A stretch of 34,315 nucleotides of DNA from Gracilaria caudata (Eukaryota > Rhodophyta > Florideophyceae > Gracilariales > Gracilariaceae), in NCBI GenBank assembly GCA_030374735.1, contig JASCIV010000179.1:1-34315 (forward strand). The letters are read 5' to 3'. Below are positions 1 to 9,680 of this stretch, in pieces. Position 1 is the stretch's first letter. Every line of letters starts with the position of its first letter. The notes under the pieces were generated by a model. The model did no database searches and had not been told where the DNA came from. It saw nothing but the letters and a program-made list of their open reading frames with translations. The translations under genes were made by a program, and so were the position numbers.

Positions 1-238
1 TACAGATCCTGTGCGACTTGAGTATCGATCCTCTTTTTCGTACATATTAGGCATCTTCGCAATCTTCACAGCTACTTCGGTAACAGAGTTGCAGATCGAG
101 CTTAGCGCAACCCCAATTATAAACCAGCATGATATCTCAACGTCATAGATGTCTGAATGTAGGTCAGGATGGGTAAAGTATTAAAGTGAAGTAACGAGAA
201 TTGTTTCTCATCCCATTCAGGGCTATAAACAGCGGGTT
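1..238. other. Left-edge flank, no gene seen
   Basis: This is the 3' flank of the dihydroxy-acid dehydratase gene. I see no open frame of note, no RNA gene and no repeat in it. Confidence 0.5.
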
Positions 239-2107
239 CTAATAAGTCACTGCGCCTTCGCTTGCAGACGAAACAAGCTTTGCGTACTTGGACAGAATTC
301 CTCTACAACGTTCCTTCGGATAAGGCGTCCATGACCGTCTCCTCTGCTCCATTTCCGCATCATCAATTTCCACCGTCAGCAGTTTCCTTTTGGGTTCAAG
401 TCGGATAATATCCCCCTCTTTCAAGAGCCCAATTGGACCTCCAACAGCTGCCTCTGGAGAAACATGACCCACCATGATACCATGAGTACCACCAGAGAAA
501 CGACCATCTGTGATAAGCGCAACAGTCTTCCCAAGCCCAGCTCCCATAATCGCCGCAGATGGAGAAAGCATTTCTCGCATACCCGGTCCACCTCGCGGCC
601 CCTCCTGACGAATAACAACCACGTCATTATCAACGATTTTACCGGCTAGGATCGCGTTTAACGCATCCTCTTCGCTCTCGAAAACACGAGCCGGGCCGCG
701 ATGCAGCTCTAACTCCTTTCCAGAAAGCTTGATGACCGCTCCTTCGGGAGCTAGGTTGCCTCTCATGACAACTATGTGACTGCCAGGAGGAGCATACGGA
801 TCTTCTAGCTTTCTAATAACGTTTTGATTTGAGGGTAAAGCGGGCACGTCAGCCAAATTCTCTGCAACAGTCTTTCCAGTGACAGTCATACAATCGCCGT
901 GCAAAAAACCGTTGTCAAGTAGATACTTCATGACTAGAGGGACGCCACCGATCTTCTCCAGATCGGCCATTGTGTACCTTCCAAATGGTTTGAAGTCTCC
1001 GATTAATGGCACTCGTTCGCCGATAGCATTGAAGTCATCAATCGTAAGTTCAACCTCTGCTTCATGCGCTAGTGCTAAGCAGTGCAGTACAGCATTGGTA
1101 CTGCCACCAAGCGCCATACAAACGGTGAGACCGTTCTCAAATGCCTTTCGGGTACAGATTTGGCGGCTTGTAATACCACGTTCCATGCAAGTGAATAAGG
1201 CCTCAATGCTGCGAACGCAGTCATTCACCTTATCTTCGCTGATGTTATTGTCGCGGTCCACAGCGGTGTGGGCTGCCGAATAGGGAACACTCATTCCCAT
1301 AGCTTCGATGATACTGGACATGGTATTGGCAGTGAACATTCCACCGCAACTACCGCTTCCCGGACAGGAGTTGCGCTCAACGCGTCCCAACTGTACATCG
1401 TCAATTTTTCCCGCCGAATGGGCTCCAATAGCCTCAAAAGCGGAAATCACGGTAGTATCGGCGCCGTCGAGATGACCCGGAAGGATACTGCCACCGTAAA
1501 GCATAACACCGATTGAATTATTCCTGAGGATTGGCATCAAAGCACCCGGAATGCTTTTGTCACAGCCACCAATAGTAACCATACCGTCTGCCAAGTAGCC
1601 CTCATGCATGGTTTCGATGCAGTCAGCGATGAGGTCGCGTGAAACCAGCGAATAACGCATGCCACTGGTTCCCATAGTCTCTCCGTCAGAAATGACAGGG
1701 GTGCCGAACACGAACGCCTTTCCTCCCGTGCGCTCGACTTCGCGTTGAAGAGCTTCGCCAAGTACGTTTATGTGGGCGTTGCATGGGGTTGCATTGGTGT
1801 GGGTGCAAGCGATTGTAATGATCGGCTTTCCAAAGTCTTCGTCGCTGAAATCAACAGCGCGTAGCATGGCGCGAGCTGCAGTACGCTTGTTCCACTCCGG
1901 GGTTCCCGGTTCACTTCCAACCAAAGAAGAAGAACGGGAACGCAGGCTGCGGGAGTTTGCGACGGTCATGAGGAGAGTAGAGGAGCGACGGTGGGCAGTT
2001 TTGTTCAGAAGATCATTGGGACGATGAGAGGAGATGGGGGATTCGGAGGGTGATGTGAAGGAGGAGGTGGAAATAGGTGATGACGCAATGAATGCATGGG
2101 AGATCAT
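239..2107 (-). CDS. ilvD: Dihydroxy-acid dehydratase, probably plastid-targeted
   Basis: This enzyme dehydrates 2,3-dihydroxy-isovalerate and 2,3-dihydroxy-3-methylvalerate to the 2-keto acids, the third common step of valine and isoleucine synthesis. The 622-residue frame shows the family signatures: TPCNAH near 107, GGCDKSIPGALM near 180, CPGSGSCGGMFTANTM near 248 and LITDGRFSGGTHG near 531. Candidate Fe-S cysteines are C109, C182 and C254, spaced 73 and 72, as I recall for plant-type [2Fe-2S] enzymes. The catalytic-base serine would be S538 in GRFSGG. Residues 1 to about 62 are Ser/Thr/Arg-rich and poorly acidic, with F6 near the start, which fits a red-algal plastid transit peptide; that is inference. 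The start is the first ATG of an open frame. The gene is divergent from the TrmH-like gene across about 376 bp. It looks complete. Confidence 0.96.
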   Translation of the reverse strand: MISHAFIASSPISTSSFTSPSESPISSHRPNDLLNKTAHRRSSTLLMTVANSRSLRSRSSSLVGSEPGTPEWNKRTAARAMLRAVDFSDEDFGKPIITIACTHTNATPCNAHINVLGEALQREVERTGGKAFVFGTPVISDGETMGTSGMRYSLVSRDLIADCIETMHEGYLADGMVTIGGCDKSIPGALMPILRNNSIGVMLYGGSILPGHLDGADTTVISAFEAIGAHSAGKIDDVQLGRVERNSCPGSGSCGGMFTANTMSSIIEAMGMSVPYSAAHTAVDRDNNISEDKVNDCVRSIEALFTCMERGITSRQICTRKAFENGLTVCMALGGSTNAVLHCLALAHEAEVELTIDDFNAIGERVPLIGDFKPFGRYTMADLEKIGGVPLVMKYLLDNGFLHGDCMTVTGKTVAENLADVPALPSNQNVIRKLEDPYAPPGSHIVVMRGNLAPEGAVIKLSGKELELHRGPARVFESEEDALNAILAGKIVDNDVVVIRQEGPRGGPGMREMLSPSAAIMGAGLGKTVALITDGRFSGGTHGIMVGHVSPEAAVGGPIGLLKEGDIIRLEPKRKLLTVEIDDAEMEQRRRSWTPYPKERCRGILSKYAKLVSSASEGAVTY

Positions 2108-2483
2108 GTTGGTGCGTTGTTTGTAGGCGCGAGACGGCTGCGATTCGGACAGGGTTTGTTGATGGACTGGAGGAGGAAAACTGAATGGCGACTGCGTAGC
2201 TTAAGGGTATTTGTAGGAAGCGCAACTCGAGCGCGGTGCGAGAGAAATGGAGGAGAATGAAGCTGCTACCGGTGGTGCGGATCAAAGCGAAGGAGATGCA
2301 AGTGTGATCCGGTGCCTTTTGGTGAGCAGTTGCAGCAAAGCTTACGTGTCGACACGTACCCCCACACTGTAATACGCTGCGGCGTACAGAAGCCGACCGT
2401 CTGTATATCGAGGTGCTGCGCGGGCGTGGACGACGGCGAGGTAAGTTGCAAACGCGCGCAAGCGATTCACAGAAGTGAGCTCG
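2108..2483. promoter_or_regulatory. Divergent intergenic region, ilvD / SpoU methyltransferase
   Basis: About 376 bp separate the start codons of two divergent genes, so both promoters and 5' leaders should lie here. I see no convincing TATA box or named motif. Composition shifts from moderate GC on the left to high GC on the right. Confidence 0.4.
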
Positions 2484-3518
2484 ATGGCGGCGTTCATCAG
2501 CGCAGGCACGGCATTTCTACGAGCGCGTGCGACGACGAGCCATAGGCAACGGCGACTGATCTGCGCATCATGGTCATTGCGCGACAATGAAAGCGAATCG
2601 AGCACGCGCCCAGCGCGCCAACGCAGAGCGCCGCGCATACGAGATGAGACACGACGACAAGGAAGACGCACCCCGCCAGCCTGGGACGGCGCGCGCGATG
2701 ACACACGGCGACACGCACGGCGCACTGCGCCAACATCGGACACAACGCGCGATACAAGCGTGATACGCGAGGTGCGCGACAGTGGAGATGACGTGCTATA
2801 CGGCGTGAACCCCGTGTTGAACGCAGTACAAGCCGGACGACGCGAGATCCGACGCGTCTTCATGCAACGCGCGTCCGAAACATCAACGCGCAAACGCGAC
2901 AACGCAGCCGCTCTACAGCGCATCCACGCAGGCGCAACGGCGCTGGGAGCCATAGTACACGAGGTGGACAAGGGAACGCTTAACGTGTTGGTAGGCCACT
3001 CCAAACACCAGGGCATAGCGGCACAGACCAGCGAGCTAGACTACCTCCCCGAGCGCGAGCTACGCGCGCGCGACGGTGTGCTTCTGGCACTGGACGGCGT
3101 ATCGGATCCGCAAAACGTGGGCGCCGTGCTTCGTTCCGCGCACTTCCTAGGCGCGACGGGCGTGGTGGTGTCCGCGCGCAACTGCGCGCCGCTGAGCGCC
3201 GCCACCAGCAAGGCATCAGCCGGCGCGGCGGAGTCGGTGGCGGCGTTCGCGTCACCGTCGTTGCCGCGACTCTTGCGAAGACTGCGCGCGGACGGGTGGC
3301 GCGTGGTGGGCCTAGCCGCGGATGGTGCGCGTCCACTGCGCGAGCTGACGCCGACGCCGCGTACGGTGCTGGTGGTAGGCGGTGAGGGTGACGGACTGCG
3401 CGCGTTGGTGCGGCGCGAGTGCGACGAGCTCGCGGCTATCGATGGCGGACAGAGCGACGTGGACTCGCTCAACCTCAGCGTGGCCGCCGCAATTGCGCTG
3501 CACCACCTGCTGCGCTAG
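2484..3518 (+). CDS. SpoU/TrmH-family rRNA 2'-O-ribose methyltransferase (MRM1/RlmB-like)
   Basis: This is a SPOUT methyltransferase that uses S-adenosylmethionine to methylate a ribose 2'-OH, most likely in organellar large-subunit rRNA. The 344-residue frame has an N-terminal arm (about 1-100) rich in Arg, Thr and Asp that may include an organelle presequence. It continues with a substrate-binding domain starting VLYGVNPVLNAVQAGRREI. The SpoU core follows, with motif 1 DGVSDPQNVGAVLRSAHFLG, motif 2 VLVVGGEGDGLR and motif 3 DSLNLSVAAAIALHHLLR at the extreme C terminus. I chose the ATG at 2484; a GTG three codons upstream is in frame. Coding DNA is markedly GC-rich, which creates long shadow frames on both strands. 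The next gene, BCS1-like, begins 194 bp downstream in the same direction. Mitochondrial versus plastid location cannot be decided here. Confidence 0.92.
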   Translation: MAAFISAGTAFLRARATTSHRQRRLICASWSLRDNESESSTRPARQRRAPRIRDETRRQGRRTPPAWDGARDDTRRHARRTAPTSDTTRDTSVIREVRDSGDDVLYGVNPVLNAVQAGRREIRRVFMQRASETSTRKRDNAAALQRIHAGATALGAIVHEVDKGTLNVLVGHSKHQGIAAQTSELDYLPERELRARDGVLLALDGVSDPQNVGAVLRSAHFLGATGVVVSARNCAPLSAATSKASAGAAESVAAFASPSLPRLLRRLRADGWRVVGLAADGARPLRELTPTPRTVLVVGGEGDGLRALVRRECDELAAIDGGQSDVDSLNLSVAAAIALHHLLR

Positions 3519-3564
3519 AGGCCATTCGCCACGTGCACACGGCGCCACGTCGCCGCGCTCCACG

Positions 3565-3580
3565 TCGACCTGCAGGTCGA
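3565..3580. repeat. 16-bp perfect palindrome between two genes
   Basis: TCGACCTGCAGGTCGA is its own reverse complement. It lies 47 bp after the methyltransferase stop and 133 bp before the BCS1-like ATG. It could be a protein-binding site or chance in GC-rich DNA. It resembles a SalI-PstI polylinker motif, but the flanks look native. Confidence 0.35.
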
Positions 3581-3712
3581 GAAGACGCCGCTGGTCCCCG
3601 AGACTGCTGCGGTAGAATGGAGCTGCTTTTATCAACTCGCGAGGCGCTGGTGAGCGCCGTCTGCAGCTTTCCCTATTGGACCCTACACCCGCAAACCCCA
3701 CCGACCTCCACC

Positions 3713-5314
3713 ATGCCGCCCAACCATCGCAATCGCCCGCCCGCATCGCCTCCGCGCCCGGCCTCCGTGCTGGACGAAAACGGGCTCAAGTGCCTCCCGG
3801 ACTCACCTGTTGTCGCTGCGCCGCCGGTGCCGGTCGCCTACACCGTCGACCGCGATGTGCTCATGCCCCCCGATGTGCTCGACAGCAACGGCCTCCCGCG
3901 CACTGCAGCCGTCGTGGAGGTGCCCAACGGCTCTTGTTCGCTCTACGTTTCGCTTTTGCGTTACGCCGCCGAGTATGCCGTCGATCTCACCCACGAGTTG
4001 GCGCCACGCGACGATTTACCGCATCTTTCCCCTTTGCAGTCCTCGCGCGTTGAGAAGCTTTGCGATAATGTTCCCGTGCCGCTCAGAGATGGTCAGGGGC
4101 GCCTCTCCACGCTCTGGAATTGTCCGGATGATCGCTACACCCCGGCTGATCTTTCTGACTCCGATTCTGACTCCGATTCTGAAGCGGAAGACTTTTCCGA
4201 CGAAGGTTCGGAGGGACTGCACAACCTTTCGTCTCGCGCTTTGAAGAAGAAGCAGGAGCCGCCCGTGAGAAGGTATCAGCTTGGTCTCGGCTATGCAAAG
4301 CTCTACGTTCGCGACAAACTTGTCATCATCCGTCACTGGGCGTATGGCATGCCGCTGTCTGATTCCTTCTCGGTGCATCTGTATCGCGCTGTTATCATTT
4401 GCGCCGAAGATGCAAAGACACTCAAAGAACTGTGTGCCGTCGCGCTCAAATGGCGCAAGGAGAGAGATCAGGCAAACAATCACGCGAAACCTGGCAAGTT
4501 TACCCTCTTTCGCTTTCGTACTTCTGGGCAGGGGTGCGGCGATTGGGCGAATCAGGGCTTTAAAAAGGCGCGTCCGGCCAAGAGTGTGATTTTGCAACAG
4601 GGTCAGATGGACGCCATCATTGCTGATATCAAAGATTTCCTCTCGCGAGATACCAAGGCCTGGTATCAGGCACATGGTTTGCCGCATCGCAGGAGCTATC
4701 TGTTTTACGGGCCGCCGGGCGTTGGAAAGACGAGTACCATTCGCGTGATTGCCGGAATGTTCCGACTCAATGCGTGCTTCCTTAGTTTGACAGCTGCCGA
4801 TTTCAGCAACCAAGTATTGCATGATGCGCTGACTTCGCTGCCACGATGCGCTTTGCTGGTGTTGGAGGATGTTGACGTTCTATTCAATGAGGACCGTAAG
4901 AGCGAGACTGCATCAACGCTTACCTTTTCTGGAATGCTCAACGCGTTGGACGGTTTGATCTCTGTAGACGGCATTATTACAATCTTCACCACTAACCACA
5001 TTGAAAAGCTCGATCCGGCTCTGATTCGAGCAGGGCGCGTCGACAGGCGCTTTGAGTTTGTGCACCCGAGGATCGACCAAATGTGCTCGTTGTTTAAGAG
5101 CTTTTACGAGGATGCTTCGGATGAGACAGCGAGGAAGTTTGCGAAAACTGTGTTTGACAGACCGGAAGAGGAAGCGCGAAGCATCGCCACGTTGCAGCAG
5201 CATTTCATCTACTCCAGAAAGAAGAGTGCTGAGGAATGCGTGGAGCTTGTACCGCAGTTTTTCAAGGAGTTTTATCCTAAGGGCGCTCATGGTAAGAGTT
5301 CCATCTACTTGTAG
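3713..5314 (+). CDS. BCS1-like AAA ATPase
   Basis: This is an AAA ATPase of the BCS1 family, whose founder moves the folded Rieske protein across the mitochondrial inner membrane for complex III assembly. From the ATG at 3713 it has 533 residues. A BCS1-type middle region, WYQAHGLPHRRSYLFYGPP, leads into Walker A GPPGVGKTS (about 333-341). Walker B LLVLEDVD lies near 381, and the second region of homology is NHIEKLDPALIRAGRVDRRF. The first 190 residues are unusual: Pro-rich at the start, with an acidic DSDSDSDSEAEDF tract from a duplicated 12-bp unit near 4160. I see no hydrophobic transmembrane helix, whereas true Bcs1 has one near its N terminus. An in-frame ATG at 3617 (MELLLSTREA) would add 32 residues but no clear anchor. 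It may therefore be a soluble paralogue. It converges on the cyclase-family gene with a 150-bp gap. Confidence 0.9.
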   Translation: MPPNHRNRPPASPPRPASVLDENGLKCLPDSPVVAAPPVPVAYTVDRDVLMPPDVLDSNGLPRTAAVVEVPNGSCSLYVSLLRYAAEYAVDLTHELAPRDDLPHLSPLQSSRVEKLCDNVPVPLRDGQGRLSTLWNCPDDRYTPADLSDSDSDSDSEAEDFSDEGSEGLHNLSSRALKKKQEPPVRRYQLGLGYAKLYVRDKLVIIRHWAYGMPLSDSFSVHLYRAVIICAEDAKTLKELCAVALKWRKERDQANNHAKPGKFTLFRFRTSGQGCGDWANQGFKKARPAKSVILQQGQMDAIIADIKDFLSRDTKAWYQAHGLPHRRSYLFYGPPGVGKTSTIRVIAGMFRLNACFLSLTAADFSNQVLHDALTSLPRCALLVLEDVDVLFNEDRKSETASTLTFSGMLNALDGLISVDGIITIFTTNHIEKLDPALIRAGRVDRRFEFVHPRIDQMCSLFKSFYEDASDETARKFAKTVFDRPEEEARSIATLQQHFIYSRKKSAEECVELVPQFFKEFYPKGAHGKSSIYL

Positions 5315-5464
5315 ATTATTCTATTGTTTTGTCTTGCTTGGATGCTCTTCGTATTTTGTTAAGAATGAACTCTTTTAACTGTTTTTTTTGTTTCAATGGG
5401 AAAGTGGCGCATGCATCTTATGAAACGCAACGTGCATGTAAACCAAACCTGTTTAACTTTTTTT

Positions 5465-6298
5465 TTACTGCACGAAGCAAAGCGGATTGCATCGCACCTG
5501 GCAAAGGCCAGCCGTCTGAGTTATCGGAATCACTATAGTTCCCTGGGTGACTCCATCCCGTGCAAGCTCTTCCAGGTTGAACACCTCACCAATATAGATT
5601 CCTTCCTCACGCAGAAGATAATTATGAACTGGGTACTCTTTCCAGAAGCCCACAGGCTGCACTTCTAATCCCACTGTGTCTCCAGCAATCATGAGAGGGT
5701 TCTTCTGCCCGAGATACATGGCAGCCTCAAGTCCTGGACCTGGCTCGGAGAGGTTGAACGTTTCCGCATCATTCAAATGACGAGTCCATCCTGAGCGAAG
5801 CAGTATGATATCGCCTTCTTCGAAACTGATGCCAGCAGCATTCGCTGCACCCTCGATATCCGCGCTCGAATACTCCTTGTCGGCCTCAACTATTTCCACA
5901 CCATAGTACGCTGCCATGTCAAGCATTTTGAACTGCGAAATGAAGAAGGGCACGTTTTCTGCTATGCCCAAAACACGCACTCCCTCTTTGTGATAAACCT
6001 CGGCTTTGGAGTATCCTCCGTGGTAGGTGTCATCTTTTTGGCAGTGCGCAAGCCCATCCACATGAGTTCCGATTCCTATGTTCGCGCTCTGACTATCATC
6101 GTTGAAAACGATGCTATCCGGGCATGTAACTTGCTTGATGGTCACAGAGTGGCTGCGATCTCCCCACGCCGGAGTGTTCTTGTCAACAATAACGCCCAGA
6201 TGGTAAATGCGCGTGAATTTGGTTCCGGTGATAGCAGATAGCATACTCTCTTGAGTCATCAACCCAGCCTTGCCGAGCTTGTCGCGCGTGGATGTCAT
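5465..6298 (-). CDS. Cyclase / kynurenine-formamidase-family metal hydrolase
   Basis: This 277-residue protein belongs to the COG1878 cyclase family, metal-dependent amide or ester hydrolases that include bacterial kynurenine formamidase and isatin hydrolase. The family metal motif H-x-G-T-H-x-D-x-P-x-H appears as GIGTHVDGLAH at residues 75-85. H79, D81 and H85 are kept, but the first His is Gly75 and the usual Pro is Leu83. Other support is DIILLRSGWTRHL, the GDTVGLEVQP segment and a final PITQTAGLCQVRCNPL block. The start is the first ATG, MTSTRDKLGK, and no targeting peptide is obvious. The gene looks complete. It meets the BCS1-like gene tail to tail. The substrate is unknown; the GTHxDGLxH subgroup includes many uncharacterised proteins, so tryptophan catabolism should not be assumed. 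Confidence 0.88.
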   Translation of the reverse strand: MTSTRDKLGKAGLMTQESMLSAITGTKFTRIYHLGVIVDKNTPAWGDRSHSVTIKQVTCPDSIVFNDDSQSANIGIGTHVDGLAHCQKDDTYHGGYSKAEVYHKEGVRVLGIAENVPFFISQFKMLDMAAYYGVEIVEADKEYSSADIEGAANAAGISFEEGDIILLRSGWTRHLNDAETFNLSEPGPGLEAAMYLGQKNPLMIAGDTVGLEVQPVGFWKEYPVHNYLLREEGIYIGEVFNLEELARDGVTQGTIVIPITQTAGLCQVRCNPLCFVQ

Positions 6299-7574
6299 GT
6301 TGCGAAGTATGAGCTTGAACGTCTAACTGTGGCACGAAATCTATTGCGACTGCTACGCATGCCCCAGCTCTGTCGCGGTAGCATAAGGTTTAGAACATGC
6401 ACGAGTCATTGGCTCAAAAGTCTGCCCACAAATAGCAACAGACTGTCTCATGTTGTACATACAAGTGAGTGATGTGAGATACGTTGGAATCGCTCGAGAC
6501 AGCCTCTCGAGGCTTCGTGACAAGAAATATTTGTGCTACGCAAACCTCTCCTGAAGCCCAGGTTTGCCTTCCTTTCTCGGATATCCGCTCCGCTGTGGGC
6601 AACACCAACGTTGCTTTGCCGCATCATGAAGAGGCTAAAGAAGCCAGTCGAGTCGAGTGCCTGATGCAAGAGTTTCTCTCACCTTGAAGGCTGCAGGGCG
6701 AGAAGGGGAGAGGGCGTTGCGCTGCTCGCACGGAAACAACTGCAACTCGCTGCTATCGCTTTTTTTCTGTAAGCCAAGATCACGACTGTAGTAGAACTCT
6801 ACCCTTGTTACAACTTGTAAACGTCGGACTTTCTTTGGTCGGATGCAGCAGGCAGAGGAAACAAGCAAGAGCGCTGATCACAAGCGCATTGCTTCACGGG
6901 CCCTTCAACCCACGGCTTGACAATCACGCCACTTGAAGATCGCTTGCGATCATCATGATAACGATCTCTAGCCGCCTTGTTTGTGGCTGCAAAACGATGC
7001 AGCTTCCAGTCATCCGCGATTGAGCATATTCGGACCGAGAACGGCGGCAGTCATCAGCAATTCCGCGTGCATACTGTAACCGAACATTAACCTTATGCAA
7101 TGTGTAACACGTAGATGAAGCAGTTAACTTTCCTGTCGGCCCAACATCGTACCAAGGTACGGCGGTGTATCGTTTCTCCTTCATGACGTTGAAACAACGT
7201 TTTCCAACTCTCTGAACGTGACCAAAAACCTATATTGAGAGCTAAAGTTAAGTTGCTCAGCCAATATTCTACACAAACGGAGCAGTAATGCTGTCAACAA
7301 GCCCATCCTGGCTTAGCCAACCTGGCTTATAAATTCGTGATCGGAACCTCTGTAATCAAATCTGTAGTTCCAACTGATGATGTCTTGTTGCCGTATGTTC
7401 TTTCGTGCAGGATCCTGCAACACCCGTATTACTGAAGCGCGTAGTTAACCTGCTCCTTTTCTGAGCAACTGGAAAATGTCCTCATATGCATTCACGAGTC
7501 TTCCCATGCTCTCACCGCTCACCCTTTCCACTTAACTTTAAAAGTCTCGTTGTTCTTCCACCGCTCTTTGGATC
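6299..7574. other. 1.3-kb intergenic region, no gene recognised
   Basis: Only short frames occur here, such as 6924-7184 on the minus strand and 6635-6868, and none has a recognisable motif or protein-like composition. There is a small direct repeat CCTGGCTTA near 7306 and 7320. The region should contain the promoters of the cyclase-family gene (-) and the glycosyltransferase (+). Confidence 0.45.
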
Positions 7575-9074
7575 ATGCATCCGGAGAAGCCGAAACACCC
7601 TCTAGCTATCAAACATCTCTTGCCAATCCTGCTTCTCCCAGCCTTATTCATACCTATTTTGAACCGTCCTCCTCCAATCTTACCACCTCCCCTAGCTCCG
7701 CTAACTTCTCAGTTTAAAGCAACATACCCTCCCGACCTCAATGACTGGAAACGGCCGCTCACTATTGCAGTTTATGCCCGGATGTCCAACTCCAAATATG
7801 AGCTTTCTTTCTTCACGACTGGTATTAACGCCCGTTCATTTGGTCGAAGCTTCAGAGTCTTCGGTTGTCTGATTGGAAACGTGCCCATAAACACGACTCA
7901 AATCTATCCGGAACTCACAGTGTGTGAAGTGGATCCCGACATTTTGACTGACAATCTGCCAATTACCATTCTACTTTACGCCGACGATAATCTTCGTCAG
8001 GCAATGAAATCAAGCATCATCAGCAAGCGTGAAAACTTCACTTTGTTTCCCGGGGATGTAATCCCATTTCACCCCAATGACTCATACGATATACAAGAAG
8101 AACTGGCTTCTATTCGTACCTCAGTGCAGTGGAACGATAACCTCTTAGATAATGAAAATGGTCTTAAATATGAACTGTGCCTCATGACCGCAATGCGTCA
8201 AGAGGCACACCTGCTTCCAGGATGGATCGAATACTACAGAAGAATGGGTGTGGACTATTTCTATATCTATGAGAACAATGCAGACAGACCTGTTAATCTC
8301 AGAAAGTATGCTCATTTCGTTGAAGTCGTGCGATGGCCCTGGTCCCGCTCGCAAATGCAAAACAACAATCATTTCTTAAAAGCATCTGCCGCTCGGTGCA
8401 AGTATGTGGCATTCTTTGATGCCGATGAATATGCCATGATTGGAGATGTTCGACCTGGTGCACTCAAGTACTACATATTCCAGAAGACCTTCATGGAAGG
8501 GTATCAACAAATCTCTTTCCCTTTTTTGAACATGATCAACAAGGGATATGTTCGCCGCCCCAGAGGACATTTACCGGAGCTTTATACCACCAGAGAGAGG
8601 ATTGAGACTTCTAGGCTTGGGAAGGTTCTCATAGACACAGATAACAAGTGGGTGTGGCACGGTGTGCACAAAGTGTGTGCCTCGGCGAATTACACTCTCC
8701 GCACGTATTGGAATAAGACCAGGGAATATGAACCCACATCGATTATGCACAACTCTATGCTAGTGCATTTCACACACAGAAGCTGGGAAGACTATTGTGC
8801 GAAAAATGCAGCTGGAGGTGCGAGCACTCTAACGGCCATGCCCGAACGGCAAATGGATGTAAATCATCCTGACCCGAAGTACATGAAAAGAGATGGAGAC
8901 GAGTACATATTCTTTCGTACTATGTGGCGTGAGATGATGAGGCATCCAGATCGTAAGGCCATAACTCTAATGTGGAAGAACGCCAAAGGCGAGCAATGCA
9001 GTCAGCTTTATTGTCCTACATGTATATTTCTTCGATTAGGGCATGCTCAATGTTTGGATGACTACGTCTATTAA
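7575..9074 (+). CDS. Glycosyltransferase family 92 (DUF23), type II membrane protein
   Basis: This is a probable Golgi glycosyltransferase. The 499-residue protein has a short basic N terminus, then one hydrophobic segment (about 14-30, HLLPILLLPALFIPIL) that would act as a signal anchor, then a Pro-rich stem. The family 92 catalytic domain begins near 199: YELCLMTAMRQEAHLLPGW, followed by YYRRMGVDYFYIYENNAD. A DxD-type metal and nucleotide-sugar motif, FFDADEY, lies at 281-286. HFTHRSWEDYCAKNAAGG near 400 is the C-terminal family segment. Several N-x-S/T sequons, for example NTT and NFT, suit a lumenal location. Known members add galactose to glycans in animals; here the acceptor is unknown and cell-wall galactan or N-glycan is only a guess. 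The ATG follows a pyrimidine-rich leader. The gene is intact and GC-moderate. Confidence 0.92.
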   Translation: MHPEKPKHPLAIKHLLPILLLPALFIPILNRPPPILPPPLAPLTSQFKATYPPDLNDWKRPLTIAVYARMSNSKYELSFFTTGINARSFGRSFRVFGCLIGNVPINTTQIYPELTVCEVDPDILTDNLPITILLYADDNLRQAMKSSIISKRENFTLFPGDVIPFHPNDSYDIQEELASIRTSVQWNDNLLDNENGLKYELCLMTAMRQEAHLLPGWIEYYRRMGVDYFYIYENNADRPVNLRKYAHFVEVVRWPWSRSQMQNNNHFLKASAARCKYVAFFDADEYAMIGDVRPGALKYYIFQKTFMEGYQQISFPFLNMINKGYVRRPRGHLPELYTTRERIETSRLGKVLIDTDNKWVWHGVHKVCASANYTLRTYWNKTREYEPTSIMHNSMLVHFTHRSWEDYCAKNAAGGASTLTAMPERQMDVNHPDPKYMKRDGDEYIFFRTMWREMMRHPDRKAITLMWKNAKGEQCSQLYCPTCIFLRLGHAQCLDDYVY

Positions 9075-9680
9075 GCTTTTTTTTCTCCCGGAAGAACGGG
9101 TGAAGTAAAGGTTTCTAAAGATTTTGCGTTACCGTTGTTGGCACTGGAAGCCAACCCCAAATTAATTAACCAAACAGGTGGCACGTTTAACTTAGTGATG
9201 ACACTCGCTGAATGAAGTAAACAGTTCAAAGATAAGCAATAACCATGTCGGCAACAAATCCAAAAGAAACATATGTCATATACAAAGGATTTTGCACAAT
9301 GATGAAACTCCGGTGGACTCCCTATGGCCAAGAAAAAGCCGCTCACGCGAAATGGATCCGATGAGCAGCGTTTCCTACAAAGGCCAACAATCACCAAGCA
9401 ATAGATAAGATACCCGCAAAAAAAGAATTTCCGAGCAGAAGCCTGTGAACAACGATTCAGGCGAGCACACGAAATGATTACAATGGGGAAGACTCCCTTC
9501 CCGAGCTCGTATTTAATTTCGCCAACTCGAAGAGTGCTGTCCCTGAGCTTGACCGCAACAATGATATGTCCACGTACAGTGGAGCGGGCAACATGCAACA
9601 CCTGTAGCGATACGCGCTTGCTGCGCACTTGCTACCTGCCTGCATCGGTCTGAAATGCTAACCATGCTCCTTCTTCCATC
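9075..9680. other. Convergent 3' intergenic region
   Basis: Roughly 600 bp lie between the ends of the glycosyltransferase and poly(A) polymerase genes. A minus-strand frame at 9071-9628 is open for 185 codons, but its Cys/Phe/Ser-rich translation has no recognisable domain and I do not call it a gene. Both 3' UTRs must lie here. Confidence 0.4.

Noticed and set aside
2342..3016. Minus-strand frame of 224 codons
   Set aside because: Arg/Ser-rich shadow in GC-rich DNA opposite the SpoU methyltransferase.
3565..3580. Possible vector polylinker at the TCGACCTGCAGGTCGA palindrome
   Set aside because: The flanking sequence continues the native GC-rich pattern on both sides and no other vector sequence is visible.
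4016..4822. Minus-strand frame of 268 codons
   Set aside because: It is antisense to the well-supported BCS1-like ATPase and has no domain of its own.
9071..9628. Minus-strand frame of 185 codons after the GT92 gene
   Set aside because: The composition is not protein-like and it lies in the shared 3' region of two convergent genes.
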